64,000 nucleotides of DNA from an uncultured Mucispirillum sp. Its GTDB lineage: Bacteria > Chrysiogenota > Deferribacteres > Deferribacterales > Mucispirillaceae. Location of the stretch: the NCBI GenBank assembly GCA_944324465.1, contig CALUWI010000002.1:62001-126000 (forward strand). Reading direction: 5' to 3'. Under the pieces are notes generated by a model. That model saw only the letters and a program-made list of their open reading frames with translations. It did not search any database and was not told where the DNA came from. Made by a program: the position numbers and the translations under genes. This document shows, piece by piece, positions 45,567-54,901 of the stretch (the stretch's first letter is position 1; each line of letters starts with the position of its first letter).

Positions 45567-47063
45567 TTACCATATATAATACATGCCGCCTATTCCATTA
45601 TTTCCATGCAGCTCTATATGGTCAAATATTCCATTCCATTTTGTAATAAAAAATGAATATATTTCTAACTCTTTATTTTTATATCCTGCAGAAGTAATAA
45701 AACTATTTTTACCACTATTTTCTGAATATACTTCATCAATTATCTCTGCAAGATTAAATCCGTTCTTATTGTATTCTTCACTGCCTTGAATATAATTAAA
45801 AGATAAAATATTATATCTTTTATCATCTGTAACATTCCTTCCTGTAACAAGCAGCATTTTTATAAAATCTTGAAATAAACTGTTAAAATCCATATTAACA
45901 GCTTCTTCTACTGCTTTTACACCAGTTTCTTTAGACTTATATATTTTTTTAATATATTCATCACCAAATCTTTCCTGCAAATACCTTGCAAATAAAAGAC
46001 TTAAACCATAATTCTGAGTACTGTCATTTGTAATTAATGATTTACCCTGTGATGAAGAAAAGAAAGTAGAAATATATCTTTTATGCGGCAGCGTATATCC
46101 ACCATAATATTCTGCAAGCATTGAAAGTCCTTCATTTAACCATACTGAAATATTAGTATTTAATTTATTTCTTACTCTGCTGTCAAAAAGCACCATATGC
46201 TGAAATTCATGTATAAAAGTTGCTTTTACATCTTCTTTATTTTTTTCCCATCTATTTTTTTCAAAATATTTATGGTTTACATAAAGCACATCTGCTTCAT
46301 TTGATTTTGCATTAGAAAATGTTCCATCAGCATATTTATCTGGAGTATAAAAATATCCCATAAGACCATCATCAAAATCTGCAATTAAAAATGATACTTT
46401 TCCATTATTATCTATATCATTTTCTGTATCATAAAACTGGTGGATTATTTTATAATCTTTATCAAATGCTGCAGTTATTATATCTATTTGTTCCTGTGTA
46501 ATATTCAAGTCTTCCTGTATAAAAAAATAAGCGTAATCTGATACTGCAATACATTCTGCATTTATCAATTTAAAACTGTTATTCACAAGTAAATATACAT
46601 TATTCCACTTAGTACCTTTATTTATAATTTCCGGCATAGTTTTTCTTACAATATCATTATTAGAATGAATTGGTTGAATATTATATTTTTCTGCATAATT
46701 TTGAATTTCCTTTATATGTTCTGTAAGTTTTTCTTTTGGAGTTAATGCTATACTTCTTAATTTATAACTAATTTCTTCTTTATTTTGCACACCACCTGCT
46801 ATATTATAGTATGCTTTTTTACTGTAATCATCACTGATTTTTTCAGGCATATAATAAACAAGTGTATGCAGCATTTTAGCATTATCATAAATTTCTATAT
46901 TATTTATACCAGTTTTTAGTATATTTTTTTCTTGATTGTTATCGGTATTATTTGTATTATTATCTATACCTGTTTCATTATTAACGGTATTATTACTGCT
47001 GCTTTTAACATCTGCACAGCCTGTTAAGCAAAGCAGCAGACTTATCAAAATTATTACTTTCAT
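45567..47063 (-). CDS. M30-type zinc metallopeptidase lipoprotein, second copy
   Basis: 498 residues, lipobox LTGC (Cys about residue 16). Paralogue of the 22050 gene, with TFIHEFQHMVLFDSR zinc motif, DIDNNGKVSFLIADF calcium-type loop, WLNEGLSMLAEYYGGY and the same C-terminal GNNGIGGMYYIW ending. An Asn/Thr-rich linker (about residues 20-45) separates the anchor from the catalytic part. Third gene of the lipoprotein operon that starts at 50635. Ribosome site is weak (AGGCAG). Expected to act at the cell surface or in the periplasm; family hyicolysin is a neutral protease, but the substrate is unknown. Confidence 0.82.
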   Translation of the reverse strand: MKVIILISLLLCLTGCADVKSSSNNTVNNETGIDNNTNNTDNNQEKNILKTGINNIEIYDNAKMLHTLVYYMPEKISDDYSKKAYYNIAGGVQNKEEISYKLRSIALTPKEKLTEHIKEIQNYAEKYNIQPIHSNNDIVRKTMPEIINKGTKWNNVYLLVNNSFKLINAECIAVSDYAYFFIQEDLNITQEQIDIITAAFDKDYKIIHQFYDTENDIDNNGKVSFLIADFDDGLMGYFYTPDKYADGTFSNAKSNEADVLYVNHKYFEKNRWEKNKEDVKATFIHEFQHMVLFDSRVRNKLNTNISVWLNEGLSMLAEYYGGYTLPHKRYISTFFSSSQGKSLITNDSTQNYGLSLLFARYLQERFGDEYIKKIYKSKETGVKAVEEAVNMDFNSLFQDFIKMLLVTGRNVTDDKRYNILSFNYIQGSEEYNKNGFNLAEIIDEVYSENSGKNSFITSAGYKNKELEIYSFFITKWNGIFDHIELHGNNGIGGMYYIW

Positions 47064-47076
47064 TTTACTGCCTGTA

Positions 47077-48291
47077 TTATAAATTGTTATATTCTGTTAT
47101 CATTTCTTTAAATGACGGCTCATTTTCCAGTCTATCAAGCACATTTCTTTTAAAAGTTTCTGCATCGGTATTACAGTCTTCATAAGTAATATTCATATTT
47201 TTTAAATATCTGCCTACTGTCTGTGCATAAGAATACTGTAATGGAGTGCTTAACTCTTCAATAGTTCCTGATATTTCCTTTGCTCCGTATTTTATCATAA
47301 GCCTGTATAACTCTAAAAGTCTATTTTCTGCTCTCTGGCTTACCATATTCAGCTCTGCAGGTCTTAAACTTAAATAATTTACTATTAACTTAGGAAGCAT
47401 TATTTCAATATAATCATATACAGGAACACCTGTTTCATCACCTGCTATATCAGGGTTAGATGTATATGGATTAATTATTTTATCACATACTTGAACAAAC
47501 TGAATTAATGTATTATAATTTTTATCAGGTGATATTACTGGCATTACAGAAAAAGTTTCATCATAAGTTGCACCTAACACTGGCTTATCAAAACTTGATA
47601 TATTTGAAGCACCACTGCTCACTCTAAAAAACATATCAACAAGTGATGATAATATCTTTTCATCTGCAGGCAGCTTCTGCTCCTTTAAATATGTAACAAA
47701 TGAACAGGATAAATAAAACATATTGCTTCTAATATTTTCTTTTATATCACCATTTGTAAGTTTATCTAAATACATCTGAGAAAATTTGGCTATACTATCT
47801 TGGCTTGCAGTCATCACACGCAGAGCATTCATTAAATCAGTATTTTTTGTCTCTTCTCCAAATATTCTTATAATCTCTTTTTCAAACTCTGCTGCTGGTT
47901 TATCTAAATATTCATAAGCAAATAAATAATTCATACTTGATTCATCTGCCTGCATATAAATTGTTTTTACAAATACTTTTGCAATATCTTCATTATAAAG
48001 TATCCCTATACTTTTATCTGCACTTAAACCTTTTCTTCCTGATAATATTGACAAGATAGATTTAATATTTTCTTTTGCTTGAGTGCTTATATTTTCCAGT
48101 GGCACATTATTACCATTCACATCTTGAATAAACTTTGAATATTCTTCTAAAAACGCATTATCTGCTTTTTCCATTTCTAAAGCTGTATGATTATTATTTT
48201 CTACAGTCTGTTTATTTTCATTATTATCTGCACAGCCTGCAAGCAGTATAATATCTAATATAATCACTACTAATATTATTATTTTTTTCAT
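47077..48291 (-). CDS. Hypothetical lipoprotein, paralogous to the repeat lipoprotein upstream
   Basis: 404 residues, no known family. Lipobox LLAGC. ATG 48291 with GGAG five bases upstream is used instead of 48318. The N-terminal region (about 40-250) is helical and similar to the same region of the 48341 protein (FxxEYSKF...). The last 100 residues (NRLLELYRLMIKYGA ... NITYEDCNTDAETFKRNVLDRL ... MITEYNNL) form one copy of the repeat module found four times upstream. Part of the Fur-box-preceded operon with the M30 peptidase. Confidence 0.75.
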   Translation of the reverse strand: MKKIIILVVIILDIILLAGCADNNENKQTVENNNHTALEMEKADNAFLEEYSKFIQDVNGNNVPLENISTQAKENIKSILSILSGRKGLSADKSIGILYNEDIAKVFVKTIYMQADESSMNYLFAYEYLDKPAAEFEKEIIRIFGEETKNTDLMNALRVMTASQDSIAKFSQMYLDKLTNGDIKENIRSNMFYLSCSFVTYLKEQKLPADEKILSSLVDMFFRVSSGASNISSFDKPVLGATYDETFSVMPVISPDKNYNTLIQFVQVCDKIINPYTSNPDIAGDETGVPVYDYIEIMLPKLIVNYLSLRPAELNMVSQRAENRLLELYRLMIKYGAKEISGTIEELSTPLQYSYAQTVGRYLKNMNITYEDCNTDAETFKRNVLDRLENEPSFKEMITEYNNL

Positions 48292-48340
48292 TTTTTCTCC
48301 TACAAAGATGCTGTCCAAATAAAAGACAGCATCATATTTT

Positions 48341-50635
48341 TTAATTAAATGCTTTATTCCATTCTGTAACTAATTTATTACCTTCATCTTTATGTGTTGT
48401 AAATATTACATCTATCACATTTGTCTTAAAATCATCTTTTGATAAATTCAAATGTTTATATGTAAATCCCCATGATTTAAGGAAGTTACCTAAAATTTGA
48501 GTTAATGTTTGACTTAATGCAGAAGCGTTGGTAGTATCTGGAAGCGTTCCACCATTTGTTTTAACAGCCTGTATTAAAGCTTCTACTCTGTTATAAGCTA
48601 CAACAGTATACTTTCTATCCCCCTTTACTATATCAAATACATAATCTATATTCCAATATATACTAGAATGCCCATCTGTATAATAATCTTCATCTTCTAC
48701 TGGTGCCTGTGGCAAGGAACTTTCATCTGGTGCAATTTTTGTTCCATCTGTTCCTTCACTGCCACCAGTTTCACCTGTTACAAGTTTATTCCAGTCAGCT
48801 AATAATTTTTGACCAGCCTCATCTAACTCTTGTTGGAATAATACATCTAATATTTCAGTTTTAAATTCATTTTTAGATTTATCAAAATTTGAATATGTAA
48901 TATTTTTTACATTTAGATAGTCTGATACCAGTGCTGCATATTTTATATCTTCACCACTTAAAAGTTTATTATAATCTGGTTCATTAAATCCTTTTTGTTT
49001 CATAGTCTGATAAAATTCCAATGCTCTGTTTTCAGAACGCACTGTCCTTTTTTCAGCTCCAGGATAACCTGACAAATTAGATAAAAATTTTGCAGGTAAA
49101 TAATTTTCTACTTGATTTATACCATTTATTTTATCTTCATCTTCTATTACTGGACTATCATTTTTTACTATATTATTCCATTCTTTTATAAAAGCTGTTA
49201 TTTTACTTTTATCAGTTTCAAATAACTCTTTTATTATACCAGCATTAAACTCATCTTTACTTACATTAAAATGGCTATAGTTATAGTTATTTGTTTTTAA
49301 AAAATCTGCTGCTTTATCAATTAATAAGCTGTGTTTATCAGTTGCACTCATATCAGGTATTTCTGCCCCTTCTGTTTGCAGTTTTTCTAAAAATTCAGCA
49401 ACTCTATTTTTTGATTTTTGAGTAGAAACATATGGAGCATTGTCTATTTTTTGAATAAGTTGAGTATGGTAATAATCAATCGTTTCATTTGTAATTATAT
49501 TAGCAGCTTCGTCCTGCGGCACTTCCGGCTTTACAATTTTATTCCATTCATCAATTAATTTTTTACCAAAACTTCCCTCTAAAAATATTTTATTTATAGT
49601 ATTCGTCTCAAATACAGACTTTTCCACATTAAACTCAGTATAAGTAATACCATTGTCTGATACATATTTTACCACAAGTCCAGTTAATAATTCTTTTTTT
49701 TCTGCAGCTGATGAAAAACCAGGCATTTCTGCTCCATTTGATTTTAACACTCTTAATAAATCTACTACTCTGTTATTTACCCTGTTACTAATTAATGTAT
49801 AATCTTCTGGTGCATTTAAAAGATTTTCTGCTATTGCTGTGTAATATAAATTTTCTACAAAATCAGTATCTGTATATAAATCTTCATCTGCAGGTATTAC
49901 ATCTTCATTATCACTTATAATTTTACTACATTCTGCAATAAATGTGTTATATGATGAAAGCCCTGCATCTTTTAAAAGTTCATCAGCATTAAAATCTACT
50001 GAATTTATTTCATATGTTGCTGGAAGTTTTGTTTTTTCATTTAAATTATACAGAAGCTCCACTATTTGTCCTATTTTTACTTCATCAGCAGGAATAACAG
50101 CAGGTAATAAATTTAATAGAAGTGTTGCAGATAAATCTACAATATTATTCCTTACATTCTCATATTCATGATTAATAAGTATACTGTATTTATCTGCCAG
50201 CATTAATAATACAGTCTGGTTATTTTTTATATTATTCAGCTTATTAATTAAAGATTGATACTGTTCTTTTAAAGGTAGTTTAGCAGCAAAATCTTCTAAA
50301 TTTATAGATAATACATTATAATCAAGTATTTCTGAAAATACACTTTCTTTGGCAGTGTATTTTGCATATAAGACTATTATATCATTATTATCAAATACTA
50401 TTCCATTACTTGATAATTCTTCCATTAAAAGTGCTGTATTAAGATATACATTACTGTTTATTTCCCCATCAGGCAGATTATGCATATATTTAGAAAATTC
50501 TTTATAAAAGATTTTTACATTTTCTTCTACTTTTACTCCTGTAGTATTATCTGTATTAACTTTTGTGCCAGTTTCACTACATCCAACACAAAATGCTCCA
50601 ATAAAAAATAATAATACCATTATTATTGACTTCAT
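48341..50635 (-). CDS. Large repeat-containing lipoprotein
   Basis: 764 residues, unrecognised family. Lipobox FCVGC near residue 19. A helical N-terminal domain (about 40-255) is followed by four degenerate repeats of roughly 105-125 residues (about 262-370, 385-495, 505-627, 655-764). Each has an NR(V/A) helix, a G(A/G)xxP turn, a Y-x-x-F(N/D)K segment, F-x-x-x-I/L-x-x-LF, and ends in (L/I)xEWNKiV: LIDEWNKIV, FIKEWNNIV, LLADWNKLV, LVTEWNKAF. A Gly/Thr/Asp linker precedes repeat four. All-helical, surface-anchored repeats suggest binding or scaffold function. First gene of an operon with a smaller paralogue and an M30 peptidase. Confidence 0.78.
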   Translation of the reverse strand: MKSIIMVLLFFIGAFCVGCSETGTKVNTDNTTGVKVEENVKIFYKEFSKYMHNLPDGEINSNVYLNTALLMEELSSNGIVFDNNDIIVLYAKYTAKESVFSEILDYNVLSINLEDFAAKLPLKEQYQSLINKLNNIKNNQTVLLMLADKYSILINHEYENVRNNIVDLSATLLLNLLPAVIPADEVKIGQIVELLYNLNEKTKLPATYEINSVDFNADELLKDAGLSSYNTFIAECSKIISDNEDVIPADEDLYTDTDFVENLYYTAIAENLLNAPEDYTLISNRVNNRVVDLLRVLKSNGAEMPGFSSAAEKKELLTGLVVKYVSDNGITYTEFNVEKSVFETNTINKIFLEGSFGKKLIDEWNKIVKPEVPQDEAANIITNETIDYYHTQLIQKIDNAPYVSTQKSKNRVAEFLEKLQTEGAEIPDMSATDKHSLLIDKAADFLKTNNYNYSHFNVSKDEFNAGIIKELFETDKSKITAFIKEWNNIVKNDSPVIEDEDKINGINQVENYLPAKFLSNLSGYPGAEKRTVRSENRALEFYQTMKQKGFNEPDYNKLLSGEDIKYAALVSDYLNVKNITYSNFDKSKNEFKTEILDVLFQQELDEAGQKLLADWNKLVTGETGGSEGTDGTKIAPDESSLPQAPVEDEDYYTDGHSSIYWNIDYVFDIVKGDRKYTVVAYNRVEALIQAVKTNGGTLPDTTNASALSQTLTQILGNFLKSWGFTYKHLNLSKDDFKTNVIDVIFTTHKDEGNKLVTEWNKAFN

Positions 50636-50646
50636 AATAACCTCCT

Positions 50647-50692
50647 ATTAATGATAATAGTTATCATTAATATTATTTTATTATTTTGTCAA
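50647..50692 (-). promoter_or_regulatory. Fur-box-like palindrome and promoter of the lipoprotein/M30 operon
   Basis: ATTAATGATAA-TAG-TTATCATTAAT (50647-50671) is a perfect 11-3-11 palindrome. Its core TGATAATAGTTATCA differs at one position from the 15-base Fur consensus TGATAATNATTATCA. It lies 12 bases upstream of the first lipoprotein start. On the minus strand TTGACA (50687-50692) is a good -35; a -10-like TAATGA 17 bases on falls within the palindrome, so binding would block transcription. Confidence 0.65.
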
Positions 50693-50780
50693 TATTAATT
50701 TTTATTTTTATTTTATAATATGTTATAAAATAAATATTTTTTAACTTATCCTAAAATAAATAATTTATTTGAATACAAAA

Positions 50781-50806
50781 AAAGCTGCCTTATATAAAGC
50801 AGCTTT
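50781..50806 (-). terminator. Terminator of the pyrophosphatase gene
   Basis: AAAGCTGC (50781-50788) / GCAGCTTT (50799-50806), with a T6 run on the minus strand; 21 bases after the stop. Confidence 0.8.
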
Positions 50807-50826
50807 AATAAATTTATACAAAATAT

Positions 50827-52467
50827 TTATTTGCTTATTTCTTCTAATATTCTTGATACTTCCGGCAGAAGCTGCTTTTTCCTTGAAAGAACACCCGGCA
50901 GGAAAAACAGGTTATCTTCTAATTTTTTATAAGCAAATATCTGTTCTGCTGGAGCAAACCCTGTAGTAATAAGCTGGCTTTCTTCTTTAATAATATCTGT
51001 AACAAGAAGCATCATCCAGTCAAGCTTGTTATTTTCTTTTACATTAACAAGTTCTTCCTGCAGTTTAGCTTTTACTTCTCCAAGCTGTGCTAATGTTACT
51101 GTTTCTGCCTGGCTTATACCAAAACGAACACCATATTCTTCAAAGATTTTAAAATCTGTGCCAATAATATCTTTTGCTGAGCGGGAAGTAAGAGAATCTG
51201 TTGCTGAGAATATTTCCACACCATATTCTTTTGCATCAATGCCGCATAATGATGCTAAATCATTAATAGCATTAATATCATCCTGTGTTGTTGTTGGTGA
51301 TTTCATAATAACTGTATCGCTAAGCATACCGCCAAGTAAAAGCATAGCATATTTTTTAGGAATATCTACTCTGTATGTTTTAAAAAGCTGGTAAACAAGT
51401 GTACATGTACTGCCAACAGGTTTTGCAAAAAATGTAACTGGGCTGCTTGTTTTTATAGTGCCAAGCCTGTGGTGGTCTACAATTTCCATAAGTTCTGCTG
51501 TTTCAATACCGTCTATTGCCTGAGTAGCTTCGTTATGGTCCATCATAATAAGTTTTGCTCTTTTACGCTTTAAAATATCTGTGCCGGTAATTACACCAAT
51601 TAATTTACCGTCTGAAACAACAGGCAGGCTTTTTGTAGCAGATTTGCTTATTGCATCTGCAACGCTGTCTATGTAATCATAAGGTGCACATGGTTCAACT
51701 TTATTTAACAGCTTGCCAATAGGGGTAGCCATTTCAACACAGCGGATAGTCTGTGATGAATCAAATGGAGAATAAAATACCCAGCCTTTATAATTACCAA
51801 AATCAAGCTGTTTGCATGCTTCTTCACTAAGACCAACAATAATAATAGCAGGATATTTTTTTGTAAATGCATCCTGCAGAATATTCTGCCTGTTACCAGT
51901 GATTAAAAGAGTATTTTCTTCATTGGCAACATGTGCTACATGCTGGTGGAAATCATCATAAGCCATTGTAGCCACAACAACTGATGCAGAAAATTCTTCT
52001 AATTCACCAACATTTAAAACTGTTCCTCTAAGTGAACGGCGAAGTGAATCGGCTCTTAAAGAGAATACTGGTTTTGCTGCCCTGTCATCTCTTAAGAAAA
52101 GCTCTGTAACATCATTTACACCAAGCATACCTTCATATTCGTTCTCTTTATTTATTACAGGCATAAAGCGAAGATTTTTTTCTCTTAAAATTCTTAAAAA
52201 TTTTGAGAGCGGGTCATTTTCTTCTGCAGTAATAACATTTGTAGTCATACTGTCTATGACTTTTGGATATATATCTTTCATATATTCTGGCAGTGTGCTT
52301 GCAGCCTTCTGAAATATAAATTTTGTCTGGTCATTAACAGTGCCGCATCTTATAGGCACAAATTCATATTCTTTATTAATCTGTGATTTTAAATAAGCAT
52401 AACATGCAGCTGATGCAACTGAATCTGTATCAGGATTTTTATGCCCGCAAATAAATACTTTATCCAT
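50827..52467 (-). CDS. ppaC: Manganese-dependent inorganic pyrophosphatase with CBS and DRTGG domains
   Basis: 546 residues, about 235 more than the plain family II enzyme because a regulatory insert (CBS-DRTGG-CBS, about residues 70-300) splits the DHH domain. N-terminal metal motif GHKNPDTDSVASA; after the insert MDHNEA and DHHRLGTIKTSSPV, then a DHHA2 domain ending in FLPGVLSRKKQLLP. Hydrolyses pyrophosphate in the cytosol; in characterised relatives adenine nucleotides and diadenosine polyphosphates bind the insert and modulate activity. Three bases separate it from the TlpA-like gene upstream. Confidence 0.92.
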   Translation of the reverse strand: MDKVFICGHKNPDTDSVASAACYAYLKSQINKEYEFVPIRCGTVNDQTKFIFQKAASTLPEYMKDIYPKVIDSMTTNVITAEENDPLSKFLRILREKNLRFMPVINKENEYEGMLGVNDVTELFLRDDRAAKPVFSLRADSLRRSLRGTVLNVGELEEFSASVVVATMAYDDFHQHVAHVANEENTLLITGNRQNILQDAFTKKYPAIIIVGLSEEACKQLDFGNYKGWVFYSPFDSSQTIRCVEMATPIGKLLNKVEPCAPYDYIDSVADAISKSATKSLPVVSDGKLIGVITGTDILKRKRAKLIMMDHNEATQAIDGIETAELMEIVDHHRLGTIKTSSPVTFFAKPVGSTCTLVYQLFKTYRVDIPKKYAMLLLGGMLSDTVIMKSPTTTQDDINAINDLASLCGIDAKEYGVEIFSATDSLTSRSAKDIIGTDFKIFEEYGVRFGISQAETVTLAQLGEVKAKLQEELVNVKENNKLDWMMLLVTDIIKEESQLITTGFAPAEQIFAYKKLEDNLFFLPGVLSRKKQLLPEVSRILEEISK

Positions 52468-52469
52468 AA

Positions 52470-52979
52470 TTATTCTCCCCCATATTGTGCTATTTGTTCA
52501 ACTATATCTTTACTCATATACCCTACCATACTGTCTAATAAGCTGCCGTCTTTATCAAACACAAATGATGTAGGTATAGGATTTATTTGAAAATATGCAA
52601 GAAGGCTTGAATCCGCCTGATAAACTGGATATGTAATGCCAAAATCTTTAACAAACTGAAGTGCATCTGACTGATTTTGGTCAACAGCTATACCAATAAT
52701 TACAAAATTATTTTTATCTTTGTATTTTTCATAAACCTGCACAAAATCTGGTGTTTCAGCTTTACATGGCGGACACCATGAGCCAAAAAAGTTTACAAGT
52801 ACCACTTTACCGCTGTGTGCCTGTAATACTGATTTAAACCTTTCAGTATTAAGAATTTCCATACCATTAGACACCACTACTGGTGCATTAGATGAGGAAG
52901 CAGAGTTTTGATTTTTATTACATCCCGCCATTACAAAAAGTAATGAAAGAAGCAACATCATTAATAAAAGTTTTTTCAT
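52470..52979 (-). CDS. TlpA/ResA-like thioredoxin lipoprotein
   Basis: 169 residues. Lipobox VMAGC near residue 20, so anchored in the envelope. Thioredoxin-fold domain with LVNFFGSWCPPCKAETPDF (redox pair WCPPC) and cis-Pro region PIPTSFVFDKDG. Such proteins reduce disulfides for cytochrome c maturation or protect envelope thiols. Good ribosome site. Translated just before the pyrophosphatase, but no functional link is known. Confidence 0.88.
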   Translation of the reverse strand: MKKLLLMMLLLSLLFVMAGCNKNQNSASSSNAPVVVSNGMEILNTERFKSVLQAHSGKVVLVNFFGSWCPPCKAETPDFVQVYEKYKDKNNFVIIGIAVDQNQSDALQFVKDFGITYPVYQADSSLLAYFQINPIPTSFVFDKDGSLLDSMVGYMSKDIVEQIAQYGGE

Positions 52980-53214
52980 AAAAGCTCCTTATTTATTTAT
53001 CATACTTTAAAAAAATAAAAAAGTCAGTAAATTTTTAACTTAAAAAATACTGCATATATTAAAATATTATTTCAGACATTTAACATTAATGCATTTGCAT
53101 TTAATTTTAAAATAATGCAGAAATAATAATATAAATAAGCTGGATTTTTATGCAAAACAACAGAAGAATTTTTAAAACAAAAATACAGGCTTAAAATAAT
53201 TTAAGTTGAAATAT

Positions 53215-53811
53215 TTACTTATCTTTTAAAGCATCACAGTTATTTGTAATATATGGCAGAATATACTGGACAAAATATGTGGCAGAATATAACTCTATGC
53301 TTTTTATTTTATCAAGAATATATGTGTATTTTTCAAGAAACGGCTCATAATTTGAAAGTTTTATTTCCTGAATACACTCTATTAATGCATCTATATTATC
53401 TGCTGCAGTTAAAATAAGCCCTTCAATGCTGTCATCTTTTCCATCAAAAATAATTTCTCTGTATATAGACTTATAAGGTTCATCAATAGAATTAAGCAGG
53501 TTTTCTTCTACTAATGTTTCTTCTACAAGGCTTAATGCTTTTTTCACTTCTGCATTAGAATTTTTAGTAGTGCTTATTACATCACCCATAACAGCTTCTG
53601 GTATATCATGGTTTAATGCTTTCCTGTATAGTCTTTTCCAGTCAACCACTCTGCCATTTTCTTCTTCAATTATACCTAAAAGCTGAGCAATCTGTGCAAC
53701 AGCAAAAGAATGTTCTGCAACAGATGACCGTTGATGTAAAAATTCATTTGACCACCTGCCAATGTTATTTAACTTTCTAGCAGTTGTTATTAATTTGCCA
53801 AGATTTTCCAT
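53215..53811 (-). CDS. YfbR-like HD-domain 5'-deoxynucleotidase
   Basis: 198 residues. HD-superfamily phosphohydrolase with RWSNEFLHQRSSVAEHSFAVA, metal-binding NHDIPEAVMGDV and later TAADNIDALIE. The pattern R-W.N....SVAEHS...HD..E..xGDxxST.K matches E. coli YfbR, which dephosphorylates deoxynucleoside 5'-monophosphates. GAAGGTGAT is a good ribosome site, and TAGACA/TAATAT 17 bases apart on the minus strand is a reasonable promoter. Divergent from the HPt gene. Confidence 0.85.
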   Translation of the reverse strand: MENLGKLITTARKLNNIGRWSNEFLHQRSSVAEHSFAVAQIAQLLGIIEEENGRVVDWKRLYRKALNHDIPEAVMGDVISTTKNSNAEVKKALSLVEETLVEENLLNSIDEPYKSIYREIIFDGKDDSIEGLILTAADNIDALIECIQEIKLSNYEPFLEKYTYILDKIKSIELYSATYFVQYILPYITNNCDALKDK

Positions 53812-53925
53812 ATATCACCTTCTATATATTAATTTTAATATTAATTTTTGTCTACTATTAACTTATGCTTTTTAATAACTATTACTAATTTACCACATTT
53901 TCTACACCATTATTATAAATATATG

Positions 53926-53942
53926 GCGACATTAAATGTCGT
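53926..53942. promoter_or_regulatory. Palindrome matching the recA upstream site
   Basis: GCGACA-TTAAA-TGTCGT in the divergent region between the YfbR-like and HPt genes, 57 bases before the HPt -35 element and about 115 bases from the yfbR start. Same half-sites and spacing as 27386-27402. Confidence 0.45.
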
Positions 53943-53998
53943 TTAATATAAAATAATTACAAATGTAAACTTATTTGCATATAAAAGTAACTTTTTTC

Positions 53999-54027
53999 TT
54001 GATTAATTTATTTGATAGTGCTAGAAA
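53999..54027 (+). promoter_or_regulatory. Promoter of the HPt gene, probably leaderless
   Basis: TTGATT (53999-54004) and TAGAAA (54022-54027), 17-base spacing. The ATG at 54034 lies where transcription should start, and no Shine-Dalgarno precedes it. Confidence 0.4.
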
Positions 54028-54033
54028 ATAGTT

Positions 54034-54393
54034 ATGAGCGAATTAAAGTATGATATTAAAAAGGTAGTGGAGTTTCTTGGCGGCGGTATAGATGAAACAA
54101 TAGTTGCATCTCTTATTGGCATATTTGTTTCATCTGTCAATGATGAATTTCCTGCATTTGCAGAAGCAGTTGCAGCTGATGACAGACCAGCTATACACAA
54201 AATCGGCCATAAATTAAAAGGCTCATCAGCTAACCTTGGTTTTGAATCTTTTAGAAAACTTTGTGAAGATTTAGAACAGCATGCAAGAAACGACTTAGAT
54301 TTTGACTACAAAGCTACTTTTGAAAAACTTGGCACAGAAAAGCAGGCTATTGAAGAATGGTTTGCATCAGTAAAAGCTGATTACGGTTTATAA
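54034..54393 (+). CDS. Stand-alone HPt (histidine phosphotransfer) protein
   Basis: 119 residues, a single four-helix HPt domain. The phosphorylatable His is in IHKIGHKLKGSSANLGF (H-x-LKGSS-x-N-L-G pattern, near residue 57). It would carry phosphoryl groups between a hybrid kinase and a response regulator, neither of which is encoded nearby. Acidic, cytosolic. It converges with the next gene with 12 bases between stops. Confidence 0.88.
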   Translation: MSELKYDIKKVVEFLGGGIDETIVASLIGIFVSSVNDEFPAFAEAVAADDRPAIHKIGHKLKGSSANLGFESFRKLCEDLEQHARNDLDFDYKATFEKLGTEKQAIEEWFASVKADYGL

Positions 54394-54405
54394 GAACAGC
54401 ATTTC

Positions 54406-54762
54406 TTAGTTTATATAGTTAGACTGGCTTTCTTTAACCTTAGTAAACTGTTTATCAGTTTTAACAGTGGATTTATACCCATCGTTAAACATTTCTAAAT
54501 AATGCTGCAGTTTACCTCTTTTTACCAGCAAATCAGAAATCTCGTTGCGGTATATTTCCGCCATATCATCAAGCATAACTACAAGCCGTTTCTTATCTTC
54601 ATTATTTTCTGCGTCTTGAGATTCTGCAATATATTTGTCTACTGCATTATTAAGGGCAGATAAAAAATGGCGTATTGATATTATATGCATATCTGTAGCT
54701 TCTGCTTCACCGGATAAAAAATCTTTAAGTATTTTGTCTATTAATTTGCCTTTATTTTCCAT
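54406..54762 (-). CDS. Hypothetical helical protein
   Basis: 118 residues from ATG 54762; a longer form from 54780 adds six hydrophobic residues (MPIILC), and neither start has a clear ribosome site. No known family. All-helical, charged, with likely coiled coil (about 60-100) and a Lys/Thr/Ser-rich tail. No signal peptide. Convergent with the HPt gene, which hints at nothing specific. Confidence 0.6.
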   Translation of the reverse strand: MENKGKLIDKILKDFLSGEAEATDMHIISIRHFLSALNNAVDKYIAESQDAENNEDKKRLVVMLDDMAEIYRNEISDLLVKRGKLQHYLEMFNDGYKSTVKTDKQFTKVKESQSNYIN

Positions 54763-54901
54763 ACATAGAATAATCGGCATTATGTAAAAATACTTAAAAG
54801 AAATTTTAAAAATATGTATTTATTTTCTTCCTTTTAGTGATTTTTTCAGATGATACTCTCTGCCTGGCTTATACTTTATATTAAACAGGCAGTTTATGTT
54901 T

